Translations under genes and position numbers: made by a program
NCBI GenBank assembly: GCA_018711305.1
Contig: DVIL01000038.1
Coordinates: 1 to 64,000, forward strand
Direction of reading: 5' to 3'
Source: Candidatus Coprenecus stercorigallinarum
GTDB taxonomy: Bacteria > Bacteroidota > Bacteroidia > Bacteroidales > UBA932
Length of the DNA stretch: 64,000 bases
Shown here: one piece after another, positions 27,756 through 38,420 of the stretch
Layout: each line of letters opens with the position of its first letter
How positions within the stretch are numbered: position 1 is the first letter of the stretch
Notes under the pieces: generated by a model
Databases searched by the model: none
Seen by the model: the letters and a program-made list of their open reading frames with translations, nothing else
Told to the model about the DNA's origin: nothing

Positions 27756-29387
27756 TCAGTTCTGTAGGGATTCCTTGCGTATTTTGTTGATTACCATTAT
27801 ATCGTTCTTGTGAATCACCGTGTTGCCACGGGGGATGATGGCCCGGCTGCCGCGTTTGATGAGCACTATCAGCTCGTTGCTGTCTGGCGAGTACTGGAAT
27901 ACTTTCTTTCCGATCCATTCGCTGCCTCTCTCGATCCTCCGTTCTGAAAGCTGCATGAGGTCCTCGTCCTCGAAGTCCCTTGCGCTCATGATGACTTTGT
28001 CCCCAGGCAGGATTTTTGTCTTGCCGCTCGGGATTATGGCTTTGTCGTTCCTCAGTATCACGGCTATCAGGGTCTCCTGCGGAATAGGAAGGTCCTTGAT
28101 GACCTTGCCGCACCAGGAGTCTTTTTCGCCGATGTTCAGCTGTACGAAACTTACGTCCATATTGTCGGAGTAGTCTGTGAAGGTCTTGAGGATGTCTTCC
28201 TCGCTCGATGTCATCTTGAGCTTGCGTGCGACAAGCGGTATGAGCGAGCCCTGCAGGGAAATGGACAGCAGCACGATCATCAGCACGATGTTGAAGAGGT
28301 CATATTCGTTGCCTGTCAGCTGCCGGGAGGCGGGCAGCGCCATAATGGCGAACACCACGGAAGCCGCTCCCCTGAGTCCCACGAATGAAACCAGCACCTG
28401 TTGTCTCCAACGGCTCCTGAACGGGGCCATTATGGCGAATACGGACAGGGGGCGGGCGATGAAAGTCATGAAAAGGGCGATCAGAATCGCCGGTATGGCT
28501 ATCGCCGGCAACTGGGAAGGGAAGGCGAGAAGACCCAAGAGGAAGAATATGATTATCTGCATCAGACTGGTCAGACCGTCGAAGAAAGGCACCAGAGTCT
28601 TCTTGCCGCGGATATTGGCATTTCCGAGAACGATACCGACGATGTATGCGCTGAGGTATCCGTTGCCGCCGATCAGATTCGGAATGGCGTAAGAGAAGAT
28701 GGCGACTGCCAGCACGAACAGCGTATCGAAGCCGGAAGTAGTGGCGCGGAACCTTTTCATCAGCCATACGGCCGACACTGCGATTACGGTTCCTATGGCC
28801 GCTCCGTAGACTATCTGGGCAAATACCATATAGATTATGTTTCCACCGGAGACAGTGCCCTCGATGACAGCCATCATGATGACGGTCAGCATATAGGAGC
28901 AGGGGTCGTTACTTCCGCTCTCTATTTCGAGGAGGGATGCGGTGTTGTATTTAAGACCGAGTTTGCGGGAACGCAGAATGGAGAATACCGAGGCGGCGTC
29001 TGTAGAACTGAGTACAGCGCCTATCAGAAATCCGAGGGCGGCTGGTAACTTCAGTACGTAGTGGCAGAACAGCCCGGTAAGGGCTGCGGTCATGGCTACG
29101 CCGAGGGTGGACAGGATGCCTGCCTTTACCACCACCGGTTTCGCCTCTTTCCACCGGGTGCCGAATCCGCCGTAGAACATGATGAATATCAGGGCAACGG
29201 TGCAGATACTCTCCGTGAAGTCGAAATTGTCGAAGGGGATCTTTACTATTCCGTCCGATCCGAATGCCATTCCCAGCAGTATGAATGCCAGCAGCATGGG
29301 GATTCCGATCTTGTTGGATACGTTGTTGAGCACCACGCACAGTACTATGACGATTGCAGATATTAGCAGGAACAGATTTACAGCCAT
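27756..29387 (-). CDS. K+/H+ (NhaP2-type CPA1) antiporter with TrkA-C domains
   Basis: 'GAVLSSTDAASVFSILRS', C-terminal soluble region. Confidence 0.9.
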   Translation of the reverse strand: MAVNLFLLISAIVIVLCVVLNNVSNKIGIPMLLAFILLGMAFGSDGIVKIPFDNFDFTESICTVALIFIMFYGGFGTRWKEAKPVVVKAGILSTLGVAMTAALTGLFCHYVLKLPAALGFLIGAVLSSTDAASVFSILRSRKLGLKYNTASLLEIESGSNDPCSYMLTVIMMAVIEGTVSGGNIIYMVFAQIVYGAAIGTVIAVSAVWLMKRFRATTSGFDTLFVLAVAIFSYAIPNLIGGNGYLSAYIVGIVLGNANIRGKKTLVPFFDGLTSLMQIIIFFLLGLLAFPSQLPAIAIPAILIALFMTFIARPLSVFAIMAPFRSRWRQQVLVSFVGLRGAASVVFAIMALPASRQLTGNEYDLFNIVLMIVLLSISLQGSLIPLVARKLKMTSSEEDILKTFTDYSDNMDVSFVQLNIGEKDSWCGKVIKDLPIPQETLIAVILRNDKAIIPSGKTKILPGDKVIMSARDFEDEDLMQLSERRIERGSEWIGKKVFQYSPDSNELIVLIKRGSRAIIPRGNTVIHKNDIMVINKIRKESLQN

Positions 29388-29457
29388 AATCAGGAGAATG
29401 TCGGTTGAATAGGCTGCAAAGTTATTAAAAAGTTGCCAATTAATCTATACCTTTATA

Positions 29458-30309
29458 TTATAGGGATATTTTTTTCTCTACCGGCGCGAACCATGTAATC
29501 TGCCGTTTTGCATAGTGCCGGGTATTGCGCTGGACCAGCGCTATCGTCTCGTCGAGGGATATGTGCCCGTCGAGATAGTCGAATACCTCGCGGTAGCCTA
29601 CGGTACGGAGGGCCGGCATATTGCGGTATGGGGCGAGGCTGCGGACCTCGTCGACCAGTCCTGCTTCGAACATTTTTTCAGTACGCATGTTTATGCGCCG
29701 GTACAGTTCCTCGCGGGGAAGGGTGAGGCAAAGCCTCTCTATTCCGAACGGGCGCGACTTGCGGGGGGATGATTTGAAAGAGGAAAACTTACGACCTGTG
29801 GAGAGTGTGACCTCCAGGGCGCGTACGACCCGCTGGCGGTTTGACAGGTCGATCGAGGCCCAGCTTTCCGGGTCCGCCTCCTTCAGTTCCCGGGCAAGAA
29901 CCTCCAGGCCTTCGTTGAGGGCCCTGTCGGTAAGTTTTTTCCTGAGTTCCTGATCTGCCGGAGGGAAATCGTCCAGTCCATAGCATAGGGCATCGGCATA
30001 TAGTCCGGATCCTCCGGCCATTACCAGACGGTCATGCTCCTTGAACAGGCGGGTAAGCAATGCCATGGCTTCTACTTCGTACCGTCCTGCGGAGTAGTAT
30101 TCACTGACGGAGTTGCTGAAGATGAAATAGTGCCGTACCTGCCGCAGCTGGTCCTCTGAGGGAGGGGCGGTGCCGATGCGCATCTCAGTGAATATCTGTC
30201 GGGAATCGCATGATATCACGGGAGACGAATACTTCCGTGCCAGCTCTATGGCATAGTCGGTCTTGCCTACGGCCGTAGGTCCGAGCACTAATATCAGTTG
30301 CTTGTCCAT
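29458..30309 (-). CDS. miaA: tRNA dimethylallyltransferase
   Basis: 'LILVLGPTAVGKTDYAIELA', 'SCDSRQIF'. Confidence 0.94.
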   Translation of the reverse strand: MDKQLILVLGPTAVGKTDYAIELARKYSSPVISCDSRQIFTEMRIGTAPPSEDQLRQVRHYFIFSNSVSEYYSAGRYEVEAMALLTRLFKEHDRLVMAGGSGLYADALCYGLDDFPPADQELRKKLTDRALNEGLEVLARELKEADPESWASIDLSNRQRVVRALEVTLSTGRKFSSFKSSPRKSRPFGIERLCLTLPREELYRRINMRTEKMFEAGLVDEVRSLAPYRNMPALRTVGYREVFDYLDGHISLDETIALVQRNTRHYAKRQITWFAPVEKKISL

Positions 30310-30326
30310 CGGCAGGGGGATGGCTG

Positions 30327-30838
30327 TCAGATTGATTCTTCTCCTTCCGGGAGCTCGTCGTCCTCGAAGGACTCATCCTCTGCTTCGGAGGAAGTGTCGA
30401 TTCGGGATGAACGGTTGTCCGAAAATTCTTCATAGTCCTCGTATACTGCGGAGAACTGGTCCGGATTGCGTCCCTTTTCGGCTACGAGCATGGGGTAGGA
30501 GAAGCGGCGGTTGTATTCCTGCTCGCCTTCCAGCTGGAGCTCGAGTGCCAGCTGCAGGTTGAGATTGTAGGTGTAGCGGAGTACGGTCTCCTTCCTTGCC
30601 GCCGTGTTTTCCAGCGTGATCATATCCATGGAACCGTCTCCGAAGTCGAACATGCCTATCCTGCGGCCGGGTTTTCCGGAGGCAGAGAAGGTATCGAACA
30701 CAGTCATCTGGTCCGGGGAGAAGCAGAGGTCCCTGCACAGGAACTCGTGGAGCTTGTAAAGAGTCATACGGGAGTCAAGGTCATATTCCCGCATGAAGAT
30801 CCTATTTCCTGGGATGATGGCTTTATATCTGAGTATCA
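30327..30838 (-). CDS. pRiA4b ORF-3-like domain protein with acidic tail
   Basis: MILRYKAIIPGNRIFMREYDLDSRMTLYKLHEFL...; Asp/Glu-rich C-terminus; start reassigned. Confidence 0.55.
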
Positions 30839-30849
30839 TAACGTTAAGA

Positions 30850-31899
30850 TTAAGAGTGAAACAGTAGCTCCAAAGTGTCCACCCCGTCCGGCCAATCATC
30901 GGGGGCAGGCTTCTGAGCCGAACCAAAGTTACGGATAATTTTTTGAATTCTGTTCTTGTTGGCCATTATAAATTTTTCAATTTCCGTGCGGGAGGAATAT
31001 TCCGCATACCAGACCTCTCCGATGTGAAGGCTGATCCCCCACGGGCGGCATGCCCCGATGTCTTCCGTCCCCCCCGGGACTGTCCTTCGGAGGTCGCGGA
31101 AAATGACGGTGCCGCTGTCGAGGAACCTTTCCCCTGCCAGCGTCAGTACGGCCCTGTTCTTGCGGTGGTTGTCCGTGCCTGTTTTCCCCAGTCTGGCCCG
31201 GGCGAAATTTTCTGCGGCGGCCATAGCTCCCGAGAAGTCGTATCCTTCCGGTACCAGAAGGCAAGTCGCGCTGCGGCATCCCATACCGTAGTACAGCAGC
31301 ATGTCCTCCGCAAGACCCTCGAGCTCCTGTCCGCCCTCACGGCCTGTCAGAACAGCTGCGCTGAAACGTCCGGAACGTATGGCCTGCGGTACGCCTTCGA
31401 AACTTTTCCGGTAGAATTCCGCAGCCTCGTCCCCTCCCATTGTCATTAGGGCGTCCACCCTCCATCCTTCTGTCGTACTGCAGTATTCCACTTCCGGGAA
31501 AAGGACCGGCAGCAGGCGGGAGTCCCTGGAGGAAAGTTTGACGACCGGATGCCAGCCGGCAGCCAGTACGGTAAGGATGTCGTGGAAGGCTACAGCCGGA
31601 ATATTGCCGGCAGCTACGATTCCGCATACCTTTTTCCCGGAGGCCGGGTCCGGTACCGGATACCTGTCCGTCCATCTGCGAAGAACGTCTTCCTGAAGCA
31701 TCCCTTCAGCCAGTGCACCGAGGGCTCTGCGCTGCATGTATGGCGTGAAGAACACATTGTCCCGTGCCCCTTGCGAGACGGCATCGTCCAGCTCCGGCCA
31801 CGGCCTGCTGCCGTCGAGCCATGCCATGATTCTGCCGCCGAGGGCAGCGCTGCTCCGTATGAATCCGTTCCTGTCCATTTTTTGGAAATTGGACGCCAA
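30850..31899 (-). CDS. acyl-CoA reductase (LuxC-like)
   Basis: 349 aa; 'GIVAAGNIPAVAFHDILTVLAAGWHPVVKLSSRDSRLLP'. Confidence 0.75.
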   Translation of the reverse strand: MASNFQKMDRNGFIRSSAALGGRIMAWLDGSRPWPELDDAVSQGARDNVFFTPYMQRRALGALAEGMLQEDVLRRWTDRYPVPDPASGKKVCGIVAAGNIPAVAFHDILTVLAAGWHPVVKLSSRDSRLLPVLFPEVEYCSTTEGWRVDALMTMGGDEAAEFYRKSFEGVPQAIRSGRFSAAVLTGREGGQELEGLAEDMLLYYGMGCRSATCLLVPEGYDFSGAMAAAENFARARLGKTGTDNHRKNRAVLTLAGERFLDSGTVIFRDLRRTVPGGTEDIGACRPWGISLHIGEVWYAEYSSRTEIEKFIMANKNRIQKIIRNFGSAQKPAPDDWPDGVDTLELLFHS

Positions 31900-31941
31900 A
31901 GATAAAAAAAATTGCTAACTTAGGGCCTCAAATGGCCAGAC

Positions 31942-32556
31942 ATGGATTCACAGCAGAGAAACGATACTTTCAAAAGCATTTCCGGCCCTTCAGAAGGGCT
32001 TTACAAGGAAAAGGGAAGTAAGTTTCTCGCTTTTGCATACCCTGTTGTCTCGGAAGAGGAGGTCAGGACGGTTCTGGACAGAATCCGGAAGGAGTATTAC
32101 GATGCAAGGCATCACTGTTATGCATACAGGCTGGGTCTGACAGGGAATGTGTGGAGGTACAATGACGACGGGGAACCGTCTTCCACGGCCGGCCGGCCCA
32201 TTTACGGGCAGATACTGTCGAGGGAACTGAGCGATGTGCTGATAGTGGTGGTGCGTTACTTCGGGGGAACGAAACTCGGGGTGCCCGGACTGATACGGGC
32301 ATACAAGACTGCTGCGGCCGATGCTCTGGACCATGCCAGGACGGTGGAGAAGGTGGCTTCGGAGAGATATGCGGTGACTTTCGACTATGTTGCAATGGAC
32401 AGGGTGATGCGGATATTGAAGGATATGGCCATCCAGCCTTCGGGGTACACTGCCGAGGATGCATGCCGGATGGAGATGGACGTGAGGCTCGGTGATGCGG
32501 AGCGCTTCAGGCAGAGGATGGAGGATGCAGAGGCGAGGGTTGAGAAAATATTTTGA
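31942..32556 (+). CDS. YigZ/IMPACT family protein
   Basis: '[14 protein letters not shown]', '[10 protein letters not shown]', '[12 protein letters not shown]', '[20 protein letters not shown]'. Confidence 0.93.
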   Translation: MDSQQRNDTFKSISGPSEGLYKEKGSKFLAFAYPVVSEEEVRTVLDRIRKEYYDARHHCYAYRLGLTGNVWRYNDDGEPSSTAGRPIYGQILSRELSDVLIVVVRYFGGTKLGVPGLIRAYKTAAADALDHARTVEKVASERYAVTFDYVAMDRVMRILKDMAIQPSGYTAEDACRMEMDVRLGDAERFRQRMEDAEARVEKIF

Positions 32557-32564
32557 TACAAGAT

Positions 32565-33473
32565 ATGGCTAAAAAGAGTTTAATTTCAATTCAGGATTTC
32601 ACCAAGGAGGAGATCCTGCACATCCTCGACGTGGCTGAGGAGTTTGAGCACAACAAGTCTCAGACTTTCCTGAGCGACAAGGTGGTGGCCTGTATTTTCT
32701 TTGAGCCTTCCACCAGGACGCGCCTGAGTTTCGAGACGGCTGCCAACAGGCTGGGGGCCAGGGTTATCGGTTTCTCGGACGCCGCCAACACCAGCATCCG
32801 CAAGGGCGAGAGTCTCAAGGATACCATCAAGATGGTGTCCAACTACGTGGACCTGATAGTGATGAGGCATCCGCTGGAAGGCAGTGCCCGCTATGCATCC
32901 GAGGTGGCTTCCGTCCCTGTCATCAACGCCGGTGACGGTGCCAACCAGCATCCGACCCAGACCCTGCTCGACCTCTATACCATCAGGCAGACCCAGGGCC
33001 GTCTGGACGGGATCAACATCAACATGGTAGGCGACCTGAAGTACGGCCGGACGGTCCATTCGCTGCTGCAGGCCATGAGCCATTTCTCGCCGGAGTTCGA
33101 GTTTACGGCCCCCGACGAGCTGAAACTGCCCCAGGAGTACCGTGACTTCATGGACAGCAAGGGCATTCCCTACAAGGAGACTTCCGACTTGCGCGAGTAC
33201 CTGGACAGTACGGATATCCTTTACATGACCAGGATCCAGCAGGAGCGCTTCACCGATCCGGTGGAGTACGAGAAGGTCAAGAACGTCTACAGCCTGAATG
33301 CCTCCATGCTTTCCGGCGTACGGCCCAACATGAAGATCCTACATCCCCTGCCAAGGCTGCAGGAGATAGCCGTGGACGTGGACGACACTCCCCACGCATG
33401 GTATTTCAAACAGGCTGAGAACGGAATGTACGTCCGTATGGCCATCATCTCATACTTACTCGGAAAAAGATAG
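32565..33473 (+). CDS. pyrB: aspartate carbamoyltransferase catalytic subunit
   Basis: '[15 protein letters not shown]', '[15 protein letters not shown]', '[12 protein letters not shown]'; ATG start set at 32565. Confidence 0.97.
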   Translation: MAKKSLISIQDFTKEEILHILDVAEEFEHNKSQTFLSDKVVACIFFEPSTRTRLSFETAANRLGARVIGFSDAANTSIRKGESLKDTIKMVSNYVDLIVMRHPLEGSARYASEVASVPVINAGDGANQHPTQTLLDLYTIRQTQGRLDGININMVGDLKYGRTVHSLLQAMSHFSPEFEFTAPDELKLPQEYRDFMDSKGIPYKETSDLREYLDSTDILYMTRIQQERFTDPVEYEKVKNVYSLNASMLSGVRPNMKILHPLPRLQEIAVDVDDTPHAWYFKQAENGMYVRMAIISYLLGKR

Positions 33474-33484
33474 GAGGAACGGCA

Positions 33485-33934
33485 ATGGAAAACAATAAGG
33501 AGAAACAGCTCAAGGTAAGTGCCATCAAGAACGGGACGGTACTCGACCACATACCCTCTGGCCAGGTGTTCAAGGTGATAGACATCCTCGGCCTCTATGA
33601 TTCGGCCCATCCTGTGACATTCGGAGTCAATCTGGACAGCAAGTCCATGGGCAGCAAGGGAATAATCAAGATATCGGAGAGATTCTTCAAGGATGACGAG
33701 CTCAACAAGATAGCCCTCATCGCCCCCAATGCCAGCGTCAATATCATCCGCGACTTCGAGGTGGTGGAGAAGAAGGTGCTCACCATCCCCGAGACCATCA
33801 CCGGCATAGTAAAGTGCATCAACCCCATGTGCGTCACCAACCATGAGAACATCCCGACCAGATTCAAAACCATCGTAAAAGGCTCGGAAATAAGGCTTCA
33901 GTGCTCATATTGCGAGAAAATCACAGACATTTGA
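33485..33934 (+). CDS. pyrI: aspartate carbamoyltransferase regulatory subunit
   Basis: 'VSAIKNGTVLDHIPSGQVFKVIDIL'; Zn cysteines 'CINPMC' and 'CSYC'. Confidence 0.97.
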   Translation: MENNKEKQLKVSAIKNGTVLDHIPSGQVFKVIDILGLYDSAHPVTFGVNLDSKSMGSKGIIKISERFFKDDELNKIALIAPNASVNIIRDFEVVEKKVLTIPETITGIVKCINPMCVTNHENIPTRFKTIVKGSEIRLQCSYCEKITDI

Positions 33935-33962
33935 ATTTTGTGAGAAATATTTTGTAACTTTG
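33930..33962 (+). promoter_or_regulatory. putative serC promoter, -33 overlapping the pyrI stop codon
   Basis: TTTG-N21-TAACTTTG. Confidence 0.6.
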
Positions 33963-34009
33963 GCTTTAATTAATTTTAAAAACATAACCTTTAAAAATTT
34001 TAATACAAT

Positions 34010-35083
34010 ATGAAGAAAGCTTACAATTTCAACGCCGGTCCCTGCGTTCTGCCCAAACCGGCTATCGAAGCGGCTATCGAAGCCCTTAAGGATTTCAAGG
34101 GAACAGGAATGTCCGTAATAGAAGTGTCTCACAGAAGCAAGGAGTGGGAGGCCGTGATGAACGAGTGCCGCTCCCTCTGGAAAGAGCTTCTCAACATCCC
34201 TGACGGATACAGCGTCCTCTTCCTCGGCGGCGGTGCATCCCTCCAGTTCCTCTATGTTGCCATGAACCTCCTCGAGAACAAGGCCGGTTACCTGGAGACA
34301 GGTGTATGGGCAAAGAAGGCTCTGAAAGAGGCAAAGGGCATCGGAAATGCTTATGCAGTTGCTTCCTCAGCTGACAAGAACTACACCTATATCCCCAAAG
34401 GATATGAGATCCCCACAGACCTCGACTACTTCCACATCACAACCAACAACACCATCAAGGGTACCGAGATCCATGAGGATATGGACTGCCCCGTGCCCCT
34501 CGTAGCCGATATGTCTTCCGATATCATGAGCCGTCCCGTGGATGTTTCCAAGTATGCTCTGATCTACGGTGGTGCCCAGAAGAACGTAGGTCCTGCCGGC
34601 GTGGTATTCGTTATCGTAAAGGACGAGATTCTCGGCAAGGTTTCCCGCTATCTGCCCACCATGCTCGACTACCGTACACACATCGAGGGCGAGTCCATGT
34701 TCAACACCCCTCCTGTATTCTCCATCTTCGTTATGACCGAGACCCTGAAGTGGGTTAAGGCCCAGGGTGGTGTAAAGGCCATGTATGAGCTCAACAAGAA
34801 GAAAGCCGGCATGCTCTATGACGAGATCGACCGCAACTCCCTCTTCGTAGGTACAGCCGCCAAGGAGGACCGTTCCCTGATGAACGTATGCTTCGTTATG
34901 GCTCCCGGTCATGAAGACCTCCAGGATGAGTTCCTCGCCTTCGCAAAGGAGAGAGGCATGGTAGGTATCAAGGGTCACCGCTCAGTCGGCGGATTCCGCG
35001 CCTCCATCTACAACGCCTGCCCCATCGAGGCCGTAGAGGCTCTGATCGCCTGCATGCAGGAGTTCGAGAAGATGCACAAATAG
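34010..35083 (+). CDS. serC: phosphoserine aminotransferase
   Basis: '[18 protein letters not shown]', '[21 protein letters not shown]'. Confidence 0.97.
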   Translation: MKKAYNFNAGPCVLPKPAIEAAIEALKDFKGTGMSVIEVSHRSKEWEAVMNECRSLWKELLNIPDGYSVLFLGGGASLQFLYVAMNLLENKAGYLETGVWAKKALKEAKGIGNAYAVASSADKNYTYIPKGYEIPTDLDYFHITTNNTIKGTEIHEDMDCPVPLVADMSSDIMSRPVDVSKYALIYGGAQKNVGPAGVVFVIVKDEILGKVSRYLPTMLDYRTHIEGESMFNTPPVFSIFVMTETLKWVKAQGGVKAMYELNKKKAGMLYDEIDRNSLFVGTAAKEDRSLMNVCFVMAPGHEDLQDEFLAFAKERGMVGIKGHRSVGGFRASIYNACPIEAVEALIACMQEFEKMHK

Positions 35084-35119
35084 TATTCAGACTTAGAACT
35101 TTTTAAACTCAGATTTGAA

Positions 35120-36040
35120 ATGAAAGTATTAGTAGCAACCGAGAAACCTTTTTCAAAGGTAGCCGTTGACCAGATCCGCGAAATCGTGGAGAAAGGCGGC
35201 CATGAGCTTGCAACTCTCGAGAAATATACCGATGTACAGCAGCTTTATGCAGCCGTTGCAGATGCCGATGCCCTCATCGTGCGTTCCGACAAGGTGACCA
35301 AGGAGGTCATCGCAGCTGCTCCCAAGCTGAAGATAGTAGTGCGTGCCGGTGCCGGTTATGACAACCTCGACCTGGCAGCCTGCACCGAGAGAGGCATCGT
35401 AGCCATGAACACTCCCGGCCAGAACTCCAACGCAGTGGCCGAGCTGGCCATCGGCATGATGATCTACATCTCCCGCAACCAATTCACCCCCGGTACAGGT
35501 ACAGAGCTCAAGGGCAAGACCCTCGGTATCCAGGCTTACGGCAACGTCGGCCGTCTGGTAGCTGCTCACGCAAAGAGCTTCGGTATGAAGATCATGGCCT
35601 TCGACCCCTTCGTTCCCGCCGAAAAGATCCAGGCTGAAGGAGTAGAGGTGGCCGCTTCCCTCGAGGACCTCTATGCCAAGAGCGATTTCGTATCCCTCCA
35701 CATTCCTGCCAACAACGAGACAAAGGGTTCTATCGGATATGCCCTTCTGTCCAAGATGCCCAAAGGTGGCTGCCTCGTGAACACAGCCCGCAAGGAAGTC
35801 ATCAACGAGCCTGAGCTCGTAAAGGTGCTCGAGGAGAGACAGGACCTGAAGTACATCACCGACATCGCTGCCGGCAACCAGGCAGAGCTCAACGAGAAGT
35901 TCGGCAAGAGAGTATTCGCTACCCCCAAGAAGATGGGTGCCGAGACAGCCGAGGCCAATGTCAATGCAGGAGTCGCTGCAGCCAACCAGATCTGCGATTT
36001 CTTTGCAACAGGTAACCGCAAGTTCCAGGTAAACAAATAG
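35120..36040 (+). CDS. serA: D-3-phosphoglycerate dehydrogenase (short form)
   Basis: 'VVRAGAGYDNLDLAACTERGIVAMNTPGQNSNAVAELAIGMM', 'HIPANNETKGSIG'. Confidence 0.93.
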   Translation: MKVLVATEKPFSKVAVDQIREIVEKGGHELATLEKYTDVQQLYAAVADADALIVRSDKVTKEVIAAAPKLKIVVRAGAGYDNLDLAACTERGIVAMNTPGQNSNAVAELAIGMMIYISRNQFTPGTGTELKGKTLGIQAYGNVGRLVAAHAKSFGMKIMAFDPFVPAEKIQAEGVEVAASLEDLYAKSDFVSLHIPANNETKGSIGYALLSKMPKGGCLVNTARKEVINEPELVKVLEERQDLKYITDIAAGNQAELNEKFGKRVFATPKKMGAETAEANVNAGVAAANQICDFFATGNRKFQVNK

Positions 36041-36059
36041 CGGATAGGAGAGAAACGAT

Positions 36060-37304
36060 ATGGTAAAAGTAAAACCCTTTGCAGCTATACGTCCTCCCAA
36101 GGCCATAGTAACCGAGGTTGCAGCCCGTCCTTATGATGTGCTCAACTCCCAGGAAGCCAAGGCAGAGGCAGGCGAGAAATCCCTTCTCCACATAACCAAG
36201 CCCGAGATTGACTTCGACCCCATCATCGACGAGCACTCGCAGCAGGCCTATGACAAGGCAGTCGAGAATTTCAAGAAATGGCAGGAGAAAGGCTGGCTGG
36301 TACAGGACAAGAAGGAGTGCTACTATGTTTACGCCCAGACGATGAACGGCCGTACCCAGTACGGAATCGTGCTCTGCGCCAATGTGGACGACTACCTCAC
36401 CGGCAAGATCAAGAAGCACGAGCTCACCCGCAAGGACAAGGAGGAGGACCGCATGATCCACGTCCGCATCCAGAACGCCAACATCGAGCCCGTATTCTTC
36501 GCTTATCCTGACAACACCGAGATCAACGCCATCGTGAAGAAGTACACCGACGGCAAGCCCGAGTACGACTTCGTGGCTCCGGACGACGGTTTCGGACATC
36601 ATTTCTGGGTAATCGACAATGACGAGGATATCAAGAGGATCACCGAGATATTCTCGACCATTCCTGCATTCTACGTTGCCGACGGTCACCACAGGACGGC
36701 TGCAGCCGCTCTCGTAGGCGAGGAGAAGCGCCGTCAGAATCCCAATCACAACGGAACAGAGGAGTACAACTACTTCATGGCAGTGGTATTCCCCGAGAGC
36801 CACCTCAAGATCATCGACTACAACCGCGTTGTGAAGGATCTCAACGGACTTACTCCCGAGCAGTTCCTCGAGAAACTGGGAGAGGATTTCGAGATCAAGG
36901 ATATGGGTACCGAGATCTACAAACCCAAGAATCTGCACAACTTCTCGATGTACCTCGGAGGCCATTGGTATTCGCTTACCGCAAAGAAGGGAACATACGA
37001 TGACAACGATCCCATCGGAGGTCTCGATGTGACTATCTGCTCCAACCTTATCTTCGACAAGCTCCTCGACATCAAGGATCTGCGTACTTCGAAGCGTATT
37101 GACTTCGTAGGCGGTATCAGAGGACTCGGCGAGCTCAAGAGAAGAGTTGACTCGGGTGAGATGGCAGCAGCTTTCGCTCTGTATCCAGTATCCATGAAGC
37201 AGCTTATCAGGATAGCCGACACAGGCAATATCATGCCTCCCAAGACTACCTGGTTCGAGCCCAAGCTCAGGAGCGGACTTGCTATCCATAAACTGGAGCG
37301 ATAG
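36060..37304 (+). CDS. DUF1015 family protein
   Basis: 'KPFAAIRPPK', 'PAFYVADGHHRTAAA'; third gene after serC-serA. Confidence 0.9.
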   Translation: MVKVKPFAAIRPPKAIVTEVAARPYDVLNSQEAKAEAGEKSLLHITKPEIDFDPIIDEHSQQAYDKAVENFKKWQEKGWLVQDKKECYYVYAQTMNGRTQYGIVLCANVDDYLTGKIKKHELTRKDKEEDRMIHVRIQNANIEPVFFAYPDNTEINAIVKKYTDGKPEYDFVAPDDGFGHHFWVIDNDEDIKRITEIFSTIPAFYVADGHHRTAAAALVGEEKRRQNPNHNGTEEYNYFMAVVFPESHLKIIDYNRVVKDLNGLTPEQFLEKLGEDFEIKDMGTEIYKPKNLHNFSMYLGGHWYSLTAKKGTYDDNDPIGGLDVTICSNLIFDKLLDIKDLRTSKRIDFVGGIRGLGELKRRVDSGEMAAAFALYPVSMKQLIRIADTGNIMPPKTTWFEPKLRSGLAIHKLER

Positions 37305-37327
37305 CGGCATGTAGCCTTATTTCATTT

Positions 37328-37366
37328 AAAGGGCCGTAATTGATGGATATTCGTTACGGCCCTTTT
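37328..37366 (+). terminator. Rho-independent terminator after DUF1015 gene
   Basis: AAAGGGCCGTAA-N14-TTACGGCCCTTTT. Confidence 0.85.
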
Positions 37367-37406
37367 GTATTTTGATTTATAATTCATTACGATTTATACA
37401 GAAAAT

Positions 37407-38321
37407 ATGAAACCGACGTTAGTTGTATTGGCAGCGGGTATGGGTTCCCGCTATGGTTCCCTGAAACAGATGGACGGAGTAGGCCCCAACGGAGAGGCGA
37501 TTATCGACTATTCGATCTACGATGCAGTCCGTGCCGGGTTCGGGAAGGTGGTGTTTATTATCAGGCATTCTTTCGAGAAGGAATTCCGGGAGATTTTCAC
37601 TCCCGAGCATTTCGGCGGGAAGGTCGGGATAGAGTTCGTATTTCAGGAGCTGGATTATCTGCCGGAGGGATTCAGCGTTCCGGAAGGCAGGGAAAAGCCT
37701 TGGGGTACATGTCATGCGGTCATGATGGCGGCTCCTGTAGTTGACACTCCCTTTGCTGTCATCAATTCCGATGACTTCTACGGACGCGAGGGCTATGCAG
37801 TGCTCGCAGACTATCTCCGCTCCGTTGAAGGACAGAAGGGCAAGTACTCGATGGTGGGATATAACCTGCACAACACTCTGTCCGATTACGGTACGGTTTC
37901 ACGTGGCGAGTGTCGTGTGGATGCTGACGGCAATCTCGTATCCATAGTAGAACGTACGGCCATCGAGCGTGTGGAAGGAGGGCAGATCATGTACAAGGAT
38001 TCGGATGGTCTTCATCCTCTGGATGAGAACACGGTCGTGTCCATGAACCTTTTCGGTTTCACACCGGATTTCTTTGCGGAGTCCGAGACTCTTTTCAAGA
38101 AGTTCCTCTCCGATCCCGCAAACATGGCCAATCCCAAGGCAGAATTTTTCATACCTCTGTGTGTAAACCAGCTGATCAACGACGGAAAGGTAAGCCTGAA
38201 GGTTCTCAACAGCGATGCCCAGTGGTTCGGTGTAACCTACAAGCAGGACAGACCCTATGTAGTGGAGCGCATCGCCAAGTTGGTGGAGAGCGGGGTATAT
38301 CCCAGGCATCTGTGGAAATAG
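37407..38321 (+). CDS. sugar-phosphate nucleotidyltransferase family
   Basis: 'LVVLAAGMGSRYGSLKQMDGVGPNGEAIIDYSIYDA'. Confidence 0.88.
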   Translation: MKPTLVVLAAGMGSRYGSLKQMDGVGPNGEAIIDYSIYDAVRAGFGKVVFIIRHSFEKEFREIFTPEHFGGKVGIEFVFQELDYLPEGFSVPEGREKPWGTCHAVMMAAPVVDTPFAVINSDDFYGREGYAVLADYLRSVEGQKGKYSMVGYNLHNTLSDYGTVSRGECRVDADGNLVSIVERTAIERVEGGQIMYKDSDGLHPLDENTVVSMNLFGFTPDFFAESETLFKKFLSDPANMANPKAEFFIPLCVNQLINDGKVSLKVLNSDAQWFGVTYKQDRPYVVERIAKLVESGVYPRHLWK

Positions 38322-38351
38322 GCCTGTACGATTATACCGAAAAAAAATCGT

Positions 38352-38420
38352 CTTAAAGCATCTCTGACGAAAAAATTTTTTTATCTTTGATAAAAAATTT
38401 TTCTGATGAGGTGCTTTAAG
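38352..38420. repeat. imperfect 69-bp dyad over the TPR gene promoter and start codon
   Basis: CTTAAAGCATCTC ... TATCTTTG ... GAGGTGCTTTAAG with internal A/T-tract complementarity. Confidence 0.8.

Noticed and set aside
30327-30838. pRiA4b ORF-3-like protein as evidence of a plasmid or IS element
   Set aside because: No terminal repeats, transposase or other mobile genes nearby; the domain is common in chromosomal proteins.
35153-37310. Large antisense ORFs (317 and 449 aa) opposite serA and DUF1015
   Set aside because: Same codon-bias artefact; the sense genes are highly codon-biased and the antisense products match no recognisable family.
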